A DNA stretch of 64,000 bases from Bacteroidota bacterium (GCA_023251875.1 JAHEXY010000007.1:159790-223789); one strand, 5' to 3'. Positions 1-9,199 are shown, numbered from the stretch's first letter. Translations and numbers: made by a program. Notes: generated by a model not told the origin, from the sequence alone.

Positions 1-210
1 AAGGGATAATGAAAAAAAATAGGCTTGTACTTTTTCTATAAATATAAAATCCCTAAAGGGATTGGTAAATTTTAAATGCAAACACAACATTTCATTTATT
101 TCAAACATTAATAGGAATGAATTTTTCTCATCACTCAATATTTATTGAACACGATAGACCCAATGAATGTATTGAAGGATTATAGGTTAAACCAATTTGT
201 TTTTTATAAT
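1..210. repeat. Direct repeat copy 1 (~210 bp)
   Basis: This stretch recurs at 397-606 with only a few substitutions (offset 396). It starts in the window's first bases, so the unit may continue upstream. It contains short palindromes built on atccct/agggat. No convincing gene is present; the ORF-track entries here are short and lack family features. It could be the remnant of a mobile or REP-type element. Confidence 0.85.
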
Positions 211-327
211 TTGAAGCTGCTTTTGCTGCTTTTGCCGCTGAACTCGAAAATCATTTTGTTTTATTCAGAACAAAAAAGAGCCTTTAGGCTCAAAATAGTT
301 ATAGAAAAAATAAGAATGCAATTTCAA

Positions 328-409
328 ACCTGCCTTTAGGTAGGCTATATTAACGATAGCTTTATTTTCAAAAGAGGTTTTAAGGTGTTATCCCTAAAGG
401 GATAATGAA
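328..409. repeat. Short palindromic REP-like sequences between the direct repeats
   Basis: Between the two direct repeats lie tgcctttaggtaggct and tatccctaaagggata, with flanking ttaacgatagc. This is the look of REP-like intergenic palindromes. The rest of 211-721 holds nothing I can identify. Confidence 0.45.
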
Positions 410-606
410 AAAAAATAGGCTTGTACTTTTTCTATAAATATAAAATCCCTAAAGGGATTGGTAAATTTTAAATGCAAACACAACATTTCATTTATTTCAA
501 ACATTAATAGGAATGAAATTTTCTCATCACTCAATATTTATTGAACACGATAATCCTAATGAATGTATTGCAGGATTATAGGTTAAACCAATTTGTTTTT
601 TATAAT
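397..606. repeat. Direct repeat copy 2 (~210 bp)
   Basis: Second copy of the 1-210 repeat. It carries the same ccctaaaggg palindromes and ends in the same tttttataat. One reading frame gives a fragment like IEHDNPNECIAGL followed by a stop, which faintly resembles the end of REP-associated tyrosine transposases, but this is too weak to call. Confidence 0.85.
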
Positions 607-721
607 CTTTTGCTTCTCTTTTATTTTTCACTCCTTTGTGAGCAACGTATATTACATCATATAACCATATTGCCGAAGCTACTCCGGCACCAACTAAAAA
701 TACGTTTTATAAATATTTTTG

Positions 722-3664
722 TTATTTCAACTTCCATTTCTCCCAGCTATCAACATTTTCAGGGCTGAAAAGAACTTGTGGGCTTTGTTGTTTGCTATTT
801 GCTCTCACAGATTCAAGCCCCACCTTATCTTTTAAAAAAGTGCCCAAGTCTGAAAACGAAACATCTCCTTTAGTATCTTGAAATTCTTTTAAAAGAAAAT
901 AAGTAAACATGCCATGTTGTTTATCTTTCCAGGGTAATGAAGATTCTTCTCCTGAACTTGCTGTAAAAACAACAATGTTTCCATTCAAATAATCACTTTT
1001 GGGTGTTATTTTAATACTCCTTGCTGCTAATAAACCTGCCTCGCGTCCACCACCGCTAAAACAAGCGTCAAGAAAAACCGTTACTTTTTGCGAAGAAAAC
1101 TCAGTAAGTTTTTCATATAAAAAGGAAAGTTTTATTGCAGATGAAATATTGCTGCCACTTACATCAACCGGAATTAAGTAGGGCTCTTTTGTTTTTTCAT
1201 CAGGAAGTCCATGTCCGGCATAATAAACAATCACATCTGCTTTTCCATTGGTGGCTTGAATTAACTTATTTATTTTATCTATTGCTTGGTACATTTTACC
1301 TGCGGTGGCATTCAATAATAAAGTGATATTGTTTTCCGGAACGCCAAATGTTTTTATACAATATTCTTTAAAAACCATAGCATCATTACTTGCAAATTCA
1401 ACATTCATTTCGCTTGTAATGTTTTGTTGAAAGCTCGAATAATCTTCATTGCCGATAATTAAAGCAAATTTATTTTCATCATTAATACCATTAACTGGAA
1501 TGTTTTTATCTACGTCAGATGTTAATGAAATATTATCAATTGTAATTGGTTTTTCATATTGTGCATTTATAGCTATTTGTTGGGTTTTAGATAAAGTTTG
1601 TTCTAATGATACTGTAAGCGTTTTGCTTTCACCATATTTTTGATAGCTTTCAGAAATAACAACTTGTATAGGTATCTCAGTACCTGAATATCTTTTGTTG
1701 GCAAAAAATTCATAATTAATATTTCGACTTTCGTTTGGTTTTAATTTGTTGATATTAAAACTTGTTTCATTTGCAGGAAAAACATCTGTAGGATTTACAA
1801 AATTAATAGTAACATCTGAAGCATCGCCTTGTCCTTTGTTCTGCACTACTATATTTAAAGAAACGGTACTTCCCAATTTTATTTTACCTTCTTCATCAGT
1901 GGTAAATTTATAGTCGGCTAAAGCAATAGTTGGATGTTTAAATTCTTGAGTATTAAAAGAAATTTCAAAAGGGTCGGCATTAAAACCATTCCCTTCTTTT
2001 ATTTCAATTTTAAAATGTGTTTTGCCAGATTCTAATTTCATTGTTCCTGAAATAGGGATTTTTATAATTCTTTCTGCACCTGCTGCTAAATTCTCACACG
2101 ATTGTGTACTTGAATATTGAACCCCTTCAATCATTTCCAAATCGTGTATTTCAACTACAAGATTATATGCATCGCCCTTGCCTTTATTTGATAAAGTAAA
2201 TTCTATTTCTGCATTTTCATTTGCATCTAATAGTTGGTTATTATTTCCAAGGCTATCGCTAAAAGTAATAGTTGATACCATTAGGTTAGCTGGTGCTGTA
2301 GGTTTGGGAGGGGCAATGGCTCCCAGTATGTTGAATTTGTTTACATCCCATAGTTTTGTTGAGAAATCATTACTGCCACTTGCAATATATTTTCCATCAG
2401 GACTAAATGCTACAGAATTAACACCACTGGAATGCCCTGAAAAAGTACCGTCACATGTCCCAGAGGAAACATTCCATAGTTTTATTGTTTTATCATTACT
2501 AGCACTTGCGATATATTTTCCATCAGAACTAAATGCAACAGAATATACATACTCGGAATGTCCTGAAAATATATTGATGCATGTTCCTGAGGAAACTTCC
2601 AATAGTTTTATTGTGTTATCATTACTAGCACTTGCAATATATTTTCCATCAGCACTAAATGCAACAGAATTAATACAACTAGAATACCCTGAAAAAGTAC
2701 TGACACATGTTCCTGAAGAAATATTCCAAAGTTTTATTGTGTAATCACCACTACCACTTGCAATATATGTTCCATCAGGACTAAATGCTACAGAATTAAC
2801 ACCAGCGGAATGCCCTGAAAAAGTACTAACACATGTTCCCGAAGAAACATTCCAAAGTTTTATTGTTTTATCATAACTACCACTGGCAATATATTTTCCA
2901 TCAGGACTAAATGCTACAGAATTAACGCCATCAGAATGCCCAGAAAAAGTACCAACACATGTTCCTGAAGAAACATTCCATAGTTTTATTGTTTTATCAT
3001 TACTAGCACTTGCAATATATTTTCCATTAGGACTAAATGCTACAGAAAAAACAGAATAGGAATGCTCTGAAAAAGTACGGACACATTGCCCTGATGAAAC
3101 ATCCCATAGTTTCATTGTATTGTCAGCACTAGCGCTCGCAATATATTTACCATCTAGGCTAAACACTACAGAATAAACAGAACTGGAATGCCCTGAAAAA
3201 GATTTAATATAATTTTCTTCATTTTGCGGTGAATAGCTTTTGGCTACTTCACTTTCACTTTTTAAATTATTAATTGGCTTAAAAACACTCTCGGCAGATG
3301 CGTGATAATACGCGCAAGATGTCTCGTCAGATGTTTCAACTCTAATTTTAATCATGCCCTTAATGTTGGCTAATTCAGATTCTAATAAATTAATTTTTTT
3401 TTTGTAATACCTTCTTGCAAATTGCACAGTGCCTTGTTCAAATAGCCCAACCATAACGGTCACTATTTTTGTATTACTTTCATCAAATACAGTAACCCTT
3501 GCTTCGCAGCTACTATTAATGGAAGCATCGTATAAACTATATGTAACAATAATACTAGTTTCTTGTGCAACAAAATCAACATCGTATATTTTTAAAGCAG
3601 GGTCTTGTGAATAGCTGTAAAATGAAATCAATAACGAAAATAAAATAGTAAGTTTTGTTTTCAT
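722..3664 (-). CDS. Secreted WD40-caspase protein
   Basis: A 980-residue exported protein combining a beta-propeller with a caspase-fold protease. Residues 1-19 form a Sec signal peptide. Residues ~20-150 are an uncharacterised domain. Residues ~151-450 hold seven WD40 blades of about 42 residues, enough for a full propeller; blade 5 has LLE where the others have LW(D/N). Residues ~465-700 look like two CARDB-like beta-sandwich domains. From ~731 comes a peptidase C14 p20-like domain with catalytic His818 (YYAGHG) and Cys868 (DACFSG). There is no T9SS sorting domain. It is the last gene of the minus-strand cluster that starts at 9666. In the family, the propeller senses and the protease cleaves; the target here is unknown. 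Confidence 0.9.
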   Translation of the reverse strand: MKTKLTILFSLLISFYSYSQDPALKIYDVDFVAQETSIIVTYSLYDASINSSCEARVTVFDESNTKIVTVMVGLFEQGTVQFARRYYKKKINLLESELANIKGMIKIRVETSDETSCAYYHASAESVFKPINNLKSESEVAKSYSPQNEENYIKSFSGHSSSVYSVVFSLDGKYIASASADNTMKLWDVSSGQCVRTFSEHSYSVFSVAFSPNGKYIASASNDKTIKLWNVSSGTCVGTFSGHSDGVNSVAFSPDGKYIASGSYDKTIKLWNVSSGTCVSTFSGHSAGVNSVAFSPDGTYIASGSGDYTIKLWNISSGTCVSTFSGYSSCINSVAFSADGKYIASASNDNTIKLLEVSSGTCINIFSGHSEYVYSVAFSSDGKYIASASNDKTIKLWNVSSGTCDGTFSGHSSGVNSVAFSPDGKYIASGSNDFSTKLWDVNKFNILGAIAPPKPTAPANLMVSTITFSDSLGNNNQLLDANENAEIEFTLSNKGKGDAYNLVVEIHDLEMIEGVQYSSTQSCENLAAGAERIIKIPISGTMKLESGKTHFKIEIKEGNGFNADPFEISFNTQEFKHPTIALADYKFTTDEEGKIKLGSTVSLNIVVQNKGQGDASDVTINFVNPTDVFPANETSFNINKLKPNESRNINYEFFANKRYSGTEIPIQVVISESYQKYGESKTLTVSLEQTLSKTQQIAINAQYEKPITIDNISLTSDVDKNIPVNGINDENKFALIIGNEDYSSFQQNITSEMNVEFASNDAMVFKEYCIKTFGVPENNITLLLNATAGKMYQAIDKINKLIQATNGKADVIVYYAGHGLPDEKTKEPYLIPVDVSGSNISSAIKLSFLYEKLTEFSSQKVTVFLDACFSGGGREAGLLAARSIKITPKSDYLNGNIVVFTASSGEESSLPWKDKQHGMFTYFLLKEFQDTKGDVSFSDLGTFLKDKVGLESVRANSKQQSPQVLFSPENVDSWEKWKLK

Positions 3665-3774
3665 TTGTAAGATTGTTTGTTTTGTTTCTCAAAGAAAAGA
3701 TTGATTGTTTTCATAGTTTTTATTGTTTATTTATAGTTCATAATAATTTTAATCTTCGGAGTAACTCATATAGA

Positions 3775-4554
3775 TTATTCAAATAATTCTAAGTAGACTT
3801 TCTTTATGCCATCAATATTTTCATAGTTAATTCTATCGTTTCGTGATTTATTCTTTTTTCGGAATTCTTCTACACTATAATCATAATTTCTTATTTGATA
3901 ATTATCTATGCAACTATATTTTAAAGTTAGCTCAAGAAATCTAAATAGATCTAAAAGAATTAGAGAGAAATATAACTTAGAATTAATCAATGGATTGTTT
4001 TCAGCAATCGGCAAATTTGATAGCAGCAAATAATTCCCATCTTTGTCGGTAACTTGAAATTGTAATTCACTCTTAAAGCCACCAAAAACTTTAAAGCTCC
4101 CTTTGTTATTTAGTACACAGTCTAATATAAGATTTACAGTTTGGTACCATATAGGTGATAAAGATTGTTTATCCTCTTTGCTTAGCTTGTATTTTTTTTC
4201 AAGATATTTTGTAATTTCCTCTATGTCTTTTATGTTGTTATTCGTGTGCTTGTTGAAGAACCATACCCCGACATTGACTAAAGAATAAATTTTTGTCAGA
4301 ATAGTTTCATGAATCGAACGAATTACAAGTCCATCAATTGAATAATATTTCTCATCTCCTTTTTCAATACCATCCATGAAAATAATAGTGTTAATCAATA
4401 AATCTATATTACTGTTCATTTTCATTAGCATATATTCATCTTCTGAGGATAACACATTGTTCGTGATTTCCATTACAATATCATAATCCCGTGAAATAGA
4501 TTTCAAGCCAAGTTCATTGAAATAATAATTGTAAACATCTTTAACTTTTTTCAT
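3775..4554 (-). CDS. Hypothetical protein between the two caspase genes
   Basis: A 259-residue protein I do not recognise. It has no signal peptide and no membrane segment, so it is probably cytoplasmic. It is mostly helical by composition, rich in Lys, Asn, Ile and Leu, with a basic stretch (RKKNKSRND) near the C-terminus. It sits 68 bp after the 560-residue caspase gene and 110 bp before the WD40-caspase gene, on the same strand, so co-expression is likely. Its different compartment from the caspases makes a direct partnership uncertain. Confidence 0.7.
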   Translation of the reverse strand: MKKVKDVYNYYFNELGLKSISRDYDIVMEITNNVLSSEDEYMLMKMNSNIDLLINTIIFMDGIEKGDEKYYSIDGLVIRSIHETILTKIYSLVNVGVWFFNKHTNNNIKDIEEITKYLEKKYKLSKEDKQSLSPIWYQTVNLILDCVLNNKGSFKVFGGFKSELQFQVTDKDGNYLLLSNLPIAENNPLINSKLYFSLILLDLFRFLELTLKYSCIDNYQIRNYDYSVEEFRKKNKSRNDRINYENIDGIKKVYLELFE

Positions 4555-4622
4555 CTGTTTTGTGATTAATGGTTATTTTTAAATTATTACTCCCATATAC
4601 TCTACTTTTCATTTTGTAACCA

Positions 4623-6305
4623 CTACCTATATTCAACAAACACATTATCACCCCCGCTTCCTTGTATTGTTGGTGTTTGGTCTACTCCTTGAATACTGCG
4701 TGCGTAATATGGAACTCCTTCTGTTTTGTCAGAAACATATTTAAAAATTTCATTGTAGGTTAATTTGCCATCATGGTTCTCATCGCTCTTATCTTTATCC
4801 TGCATTGATTTTAGAAAAAAGTAGGTGAACATACCATGTTGTTTATCGTTGTACCAAGAAGAAACTTGTGAGCCGGTGCTAGAAGCTAGCACAATACAAT
4901 TATCGGCAACTGCAATAGGATTTGAAACCGTTATAATAATTGGACTAATATTCTTAAAAATTTCTGCTCCTGAAAAGCAAGCATCTGTTACCACAGAAAT
5001 ACTTTTAGCATGAAGCTTGGCAATATTATTATAAAACAAATCCAAAGAATAGCCTCCCTGCTCAACATATTGAGGATCGCAATCAACAGGAACAAAATAA
5101 CCTTTGTTGTCTTTTAATCCGGGAGCACCATGACCGGCATAGTAAATAAATACATCTGAAATGCCTTGCTTAATGTTGTTGTATAATTTTCCTTCCGGAT
5201 TTTCTTTTGTTCCAAAATAAGTTTCAAAATTACTTTTGGTTGCATTTTCTAAGTAAAAAATATTTCCTTCGCTATAGCCCAACACATTTATTAAATATTG
5301 CTTAATTGATTTAGCATCATTTATTGCAAAAGAAACTTTTTTAGTGGATTGGTAATCTGAATTACCAATAACAACTGCAAAAGCATTGGGATTTTGATTG
5401 GTGGTTTTAATAGCACTCATATCCAAATCCTGAACTTGTGGTTTTGCAGCACTTGCTGTTTGGGTATTTGTGCTTATAGTTGGCAAGCTAATATTTAAAT
5501 CTTCGAGACTAAAAGAGATAGGTGTTTGGCTTGAGGGGTTGTAATTAGATTGATCAGAGATATTCCATTTGTAATAGAAAAAATTATCTGATGGCAATGC
5601 ATCCCCTTTTGGAATAGTTTTTAAATCTTTTATTTTAAATTTACCGGTAAGTTCACCATATCCTGAATTGTAAGGGCATGTACCATAAACCTCACTATTT
5701 TTTTCTTGTGTTACAACAAAAGATTCTGGATAAGTATTAATAGAACAACTTTTTCCTGTAACATCACCATCGCAGCCAGTAAAGAAAATTAGTACAGCAT
5801 CTGTCAATGTCCATTTGTCATTAATAATTGTAAATTTATTTGGGATAATTGTAACGCTATACTTACAAGGCTCATTGCCAAATTCTCCCTTTTCATTAAG
5901 TTTTTTAGAAAGGTCAGCAGCTATTTTTCTTGAAACTTTTACTAATATCGTATCCCCTTTTATAAATTTGTCAAGAACGCCAAAGCTACCAGATGATTTA
6001 GAATATAGATCAATTAAAAACGTTTCATTTTCCGCATCATAAGCACCGAGTTTTCCCCACAACCTTTCGGGATACTCATTAGGTTTTAATGATAAGACTA
6101 CTTTATTTGTTATAGATTTTAATGTTTCATCCGCTTCATTTTTTATTCTGGTTTCGTATTCTGCATTGGTTTCAAATTCAGATTTTTCAAGCCACTTATT
6201 AAATTCAGTAGCAATCTTATCTTTAATTTCTTTAGTTGCACTATCTTGGGCGAGAGCGCATGCCGTATGAAAAGAAAGTAATAAAATGATTATGTTTATT
6301 TTCAT
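4623..6305 (-). CDS. Secreted caspase-family protein with EF-hand-like loop
   Basis: A 560-residue exported protein. Residues 1-19 are a Sec signal peptide; ~20-250 form an uncharacterised N-terminal region with several Cys residues; ~270-305 is a linker rich in Ser, Thr and Gln. From ~307 to the end is a C14 caspase-like domain with His392 (YYAGHG) and Cys443 (DACFSG). Residues 508-519 (DENHDGKLTYNE) match the EF-hand calcium-loop spacing. The gene begins 11 bp after the 75-residue ORF and shares the cluster with the WD40-caspase. It probably acts in the periplasm or outside the cell; its substrate is unknown. Confidence 0.88.
   Translation of the reverse strand: MKINIIILLLSFHTACALAQDSATKEIKDKIATEFNKWLEKSEFETNAEYETRIKNEADETLKSITNKVVLSLKPNEYPERLWGKLGAYDAENETFLIDLYSKSSGSFGVLDKFIKGDTILVKVSRKIAADLSKKLNEKGEFGNEPCKYSVTIIPNKFTIINDKWTLTDAVLIFFTGCDGDVTGKSCSINTYPESFVVTQEKNSEVYGTCPYNSGYGELTGKFKIKDLKTIPKGDALPSDNFFYYKWNISDQSNYNPSSQTPISFSLEDLNISLPTISTNTQTASAAKPQVQDLDMSAIKTTNQNPNAFAVVIGNSDYQSTKKVSFAINDAKSIKQYLINVLGYSEGNIFYLENATKSNFETYFGTKENPEGKLYNNIKQGISDVFIYYAGHGAPGLKDNKGYFVPVDCDPQYVEQGGYSLDLFYNNIAKLHAKSISVVTDACFSGAEIFKNISPIIITVSNPIAVADNCIVLASSTGSQVSSWYNDKQHGMFTYFFLKSMQDKDKSDENHDGKLTYNEIFKYVSDKTEGVPYYARSIQGVDQTPTIQGSGGDNVFVEYR
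4749..4784 (-). other. EF-hand-like calcium loop codons in the caspase gene
   Basis: These twelve codons encode D-x-N-x-D-G-x-L-x-x-x-E, the canonical EF-hand loop pattern. They lie inside the caspase domain, downstream of the catalytic Cys. A single loop without a recognisable paired hand could be a dockerin-like or calcium-regulatory site. Confidence 0.55.
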
Positions 6306-6316
6306 TTCACAAGAAA

Positions 6317-6544
6317 TTATATTTGAATAATCTTTATTATCCCGCTCTGTAGTTGTTTAATACGCAACAATTTCCTTCTGTCTTTTTCTGTAATAGAAAT
6401 AGAATTAGGGGTTCTCAAATTTGCCCTAATAGATTTTATGAGTATTTGAATTTGAGCATTTATCACTCTTGATTGACCTTGTAAATCAAGCTCCTCAAAA
6501 GTTTGTTCTAATTCGCCATGTGTTCCTTTTTTCTTAGTTTTCAT
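6317..6544 (-). CDS. Small hypothetical protein (75 aa)
   Basis: A basic 75-residue protein with no signal peptide and no membrane segment, predicted helical. I do not recognise it. It lies between the PD-(D/E)XK nuclease-like gene (40 bp gap) and the 560-residue caspase gene (11 bp gap), in a tight operon arrangement, which is the main reason to treat it as real. It could be a small accessory or regulatory protein of the cluster. Confidence 0.6.
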   Translation of the reverse strand: MKTKKKGTHGELEQTFEELDLQGQSRVINAQIQILIKSIRANLRTPNSISITEKDRRKLLRIKQLQSGIIKIIQI

Positions 6545-6584
6545 TGTGTGTTATTTTTGAATTATTTAACATCGGCAATTTATT

Positions 6585-7586
6585 TTACAATAAAAGTGAT
6601 TTAATTATCTCGACTACATTCTTTGCAAAAGCTTCTCCACTTTCATCATCAGTAAGATTATACTTATCCATTTTTATGTAAGTCCACTCACACTCATTAT
6701 CTTGAAATATTTCTTTTTCTTTCTGCAAATCTTCCATTCTTTTACAATCTATATTTTTTGATATAATTGCAACACTTAAAAGAAATTCCTGGTGCTTTGG
6801 CACTAAATTTAAATTCAAACCATAGAATATTTCTTGTTTCCCTTTATAATTCAAACACTTCCCTTTCTCATTTTCATTTCCTTCGTCAAAACACCAATTT
6901 CCATGGGAAAAATCTTTGCTTTCTTTGTTTAGTTCTTCAACAATTATTTTATCAGCCTTGTCGATTACTTGCTTTAACTTAATAAAGAAGTTGTTTGCCG
7001 TTTTTAAATCTTTTGCGTTATACATAATGACTATCTCCTCCGGTTTAAATTTTATTGATATGCTTTTTGACAATAATTTGTTTTCTAAAAAGCGAAAACA
7101 ATCTCTAAAGACAAGGTTGCTCTCAGCAATTTCATGTTTTGATACATTGATTAAAAAGTCATCCCAAAATATTTTTTTGCAAAATCCATTGCCTTTACAA
7201 ACAGTATCAATTTCAGCCAAATGCTTATACCCTTTTGGAATAAGGTAAATCATTTGATAATGTTTTTTGTTTGATGATTTTAATGTATTGGGATAAGAAT
7301 AAATTTGATTGGCCTGTAATTGGGTATCTCTTCCTATTTTATTCTCAATGTATATTAAGGCATCTTTATTTTCAAGGCAGATGTCTGGCTTTCCGTTTTC
7401 TTTTAAATCAACCTGTGAACTTATATCATCAAATTTAATATCCTTCACTATTTCTTGAGGAATACCTAAATGGATTAAAAAAATGTCTCTGACATATTTT
7501 TCCCGCATCAGATTACACAATAGCTCACTGATGCTATCTTCATTCTCCTTAGTAGCCCTATATAAAATACTATCTTTTCTTTCCAT
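6585..7586 (-). CDS. PD-(D/E)XK nuclease-superfamily protein
   Basis: A 333-residue cytoplasmic protein with no signal peptide. Residues 68-83 hold the nuclease core: Asp68 (GKPDIC), then Glu81-x-Lys83 (IENK), followed by a Gln/Tyr-containing helix (QANQIYSY). This matches the PDDEXK_4-like group often seen in accessory and defence contexts. The start codon lies two bases after the stop of the DUF4384 gene, which strongly implies translational coupling. The C-terminal half (~150-333) has no domain I know. A DNA-cleaving role is inferred; substrate and trigger are unknown. It is the only likely nucleic-acid enzyme in a cluster of exported proteins. Confidence 0.8.
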   Translation of the reverse strand: MERKDSILYRATKENEDSISELLCNLMREKYVRDIFLIHLGIPQEIVKDIKFDDISSQVDLKENGKPDICLENKDALIYIENKIGRDTQLQANQIYSYPNTLKSSNKKHYQMIYLIPKGYKHLAEIDTVCKGNGFCKKIFWDDFLINVSKHEIAESNLVFRDCFRFLENKLLSKSISIKFKPEEIVIMYNAKDLKTANNFFIKLKQVIDKADKIIVEELNKESKDFSHGNWCFDEGNENEKGKCLNYKGKQEIFYGLNLNLVPKHQEFLLSVAIISKNIDCKRMEDLQKEKEIFQDNECEWTYIKMDKYNLTDDESGEAFAKNVVEIIKSLLL

Positions 7587-7588
7587 TT

Positions 7589-8443
7589 TTATTTTTGAAT
7601 TGTTAATGTTAAATACTCTACTTTTCGTTGATCGGGCATTATGGAATAAATCCAGCTAAAAATATTTTCATGTGTTGTAACTTGGTCTTTATCCATTTTT
7701 ATAAACGGTATAGCTGTTTTTGTAAAAACAAAAATCAAACGGTTTGTTTCTTGTTGCTTCATATCAGTATGTAGGGTATAATCAATTTTTGCAAGTGGGA
7801 AATTGTACATGTCTAATGCTTTTACCATTATTTGTTTTTCGTAAGTATTGGGATATAGCATAAAAGCATCTTTATCTGTAATATTAAATATGGTTAAGTA
7901 AGCGTTTTGCGTAGCTCGTAATGAAAAATTTAATTTGTCATCATTATTGTATACGCTTTTTATACCTTCAATATTTGCATCAAAACTTATATCCGGTTTC
8001 GAATCATATTTTATTACAGAGGCATCAATTGTTATTTCGCTCACAATTTCAAATTCGCTCTTGCAATAGATTCTTTCACTTTTTATTTCGTACGATTGAA
8101 CCGAACCTTGAATTTCTGATTGAATATCGGAGCTAAAAAACTGCGAATAATCATTTTTTTCTTGGCTCGTAAACAACAACTGATACGATTTTATTTGTTC
8201 TCCTATTCCTGCCGCCTTCAATGCATTTGTTTTGGCATCATTTAATGCTTGCGCATGCGCTTGATTAGGGCTCACGTCACCTGCTATGTAAGCCGCGCCT
8301 GTAACATCCTTAACCTGTGTTGTTTTTTGAGCCAATAAATTACCTGCGGTAAACAGAAATAAAAAACAGAAAAACCAATTATTGCTCTTTCGACATTTTA
8401 TCCATTTCGCTGTTAAAAACATCTTCAAATTTCTTTTTATCAT
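7589..8443 (-). CDS. Exported DUF4384-domain protein
   Basis: A 284-residue protein. After a hydrophobic export signal ending near NLLAQ comes an LPP20/FlgT-N-like segment (AAYIAGDVSPNQA..., ~50-90), then a DUF4384-type domain at ~150-284. DUF4384 domains are commonly found with bacterial caspase-like and LPP20-type envelope proteins. The ORF overlaps the upstream lipoprotein gene by 65 bases. An internal ATG (residue 8, at 8422) would shorten the basic N-region but still overlaps by 44 bases, so either start implies coupled translation. The function is probably structural or sensory in the periplasm. Confidence 0.8.
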   Translation of the reverse strand: MIKRNLKMFLTAKWIKCRKSNNWFFCFLFLFTAGNLLAQKTTQVKDVTGAAYIAGDVSPNQAHAQALNDAKTNALKAAGIGEQIKSYQLLFTSQEKNDYSQFFSSDIQSEIQGSVQSYEIKSERIYCKSEFEIVSEITIDASVIKYDSKPDISFDANIEGIKSVYNNDDKLNFSLRATQNAYLTIFNITDKDAFMLYPNTYEKQIMVKALDMYNFPLAKIDYTLHTDMKQQETNRLIFVFTKTAIPFIKMDKDQVTTHENIFSWIYSIMPDQRKVEYLTLTIQK

Positions 8444-8948
8444 AGTCTAACTGTAATTTTTCGTTTTTTGAAATTTTATCACTTACGCCATCCAATATAG
8501 ATTGCTTCGAAACTTCAATGGCTGTCCAATAAGAATAGCCGCCATCCTGTTCCTTAAAAATTTTCTCATCAATAATTCTAACATCCGTAAGAGTTTGATC
8601 AACTACTTCTCTTGATAATTCCTCAAACTTATTTTCAAATTCTTGTTTGTCACCAACCGTTCGCTGATTTGTATATTGATCAGTAACTTTTTTAACCATC
8701 GCTTTTATATTGCCTGCTAATTCTGCTTTTGCATTTTGCAAAGCAATTTTTTTAGATGTAGCCAAATCAGGACTTTTCCCCATTTGTTTGGCTCTGAAAA
8801 AATCTTTATCCGATTTATATTTACTTTCAGAAAAAGGGACAGTTATTTCCTGCGCTCCAGTTGTTTTTGCAAGTGGTTTGGTATTTTTACATCCACTAAA
8901 AGCAATTGCGGCAATAAAGCCAATGAAAATAATTTGTTTAGGGTGCAT
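8379..8948 (-). CDS. LPP20-family lipoprotein
   Basis: A 189-residue lipoprotein: hydrophobic N-terminus with lipobox FSGC, then a polar linker and an LPP20-like alpha/beta domain in which an alanine-rich helix (KKIALQNAKAELAGNI) is characteristic. It is probably attached to the periplasmic face of an envelope membrane. The 3' end overlaps the next gene in the cluster. Its fold resembles the N-terminal segment of that neighbour, so the two may interact or share ancestry. Confidence 0.82.
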   Translation of the reverse strand: MHPKQIIFIGFIAAIAFSGCKNTKPLAKTTGAQEITVPFSESKYKSDKDFFRAKQMGKSPDLATSKKIALQNAKAELAGNIKAMVKKVTDQYTNQRTVGDKQEFENKFEELSREVVDQTLTDVRIIDEKIFKEQDGGYSYWTAIEVSKQSILDGVSDKISKNEKLQLDYDKKKFEDVFNSEMDKMSKEQ

Positions 8949-8998
8949 AGTGATTTATTTTAATTGTTTGTTAATGTTCATCGTTCATTACTAAATTT

Positions 8999-9199
8999 TT
9001 AATTCGAATTATACGCATCATAAACATTCCAAGCCCAAATAGAGAAGGGAACAATGATGGTCCAGAAAAGGAGAAAGGAAACAATGCCTCCTATAATCCA
9101 AATACATATCGCTTTTATAACATGGCCTTTTATTAATTGGCCAAATCCCGGTAAAAAGAAAGAAAGTAATGCCGGTAATCCGTGTGTTTTCTTTTCCAT
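8999..9199 (-). CDS. Small TM2-like membrane protein (paralog 2)
   Basis: The ORF track starts at 9262, but I prefer the internal ATG at 9199 because the protein then begins MEKKTHGLPALL, matching the start of the neighbouring paralog at 9666. It has two membrane helices, the first with a PGFGQLIKG turn and the second ending in WAWNVYDAYNSN, as in TM2-type proteins. It is 66 residues from this start. The role is unknown; it lies 50 bp upstream of the lipoprotein gene. Confidence 0.7.
   Translation of the reverse strand: MEKKTHGLPALLSFFLPGFGQLIKGHVIKAICIWIIGGIVSFLLFWTIIVPFSIWAWNVYDAYNSN

Noticed and set aside
145-768. Two plus-strand ORFs at the window start
   Set aside because: Both lie in direct repeats, share the repeat-derived N-terminus and have no domain or neighbour support.
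2178-2744. 188-residue plus-strand ORF
   Set aside because: It is the reverse-strand shadow of the WD40 blades; its internal repetition mirrors the blade repeats and it has no features of its own.
2314-3214. Regularly spaced DNA repeats that could be read as a CRISPR array
   Set aside because: The period is about 126 bp and in frame with WD40 blades; there are no spacers.
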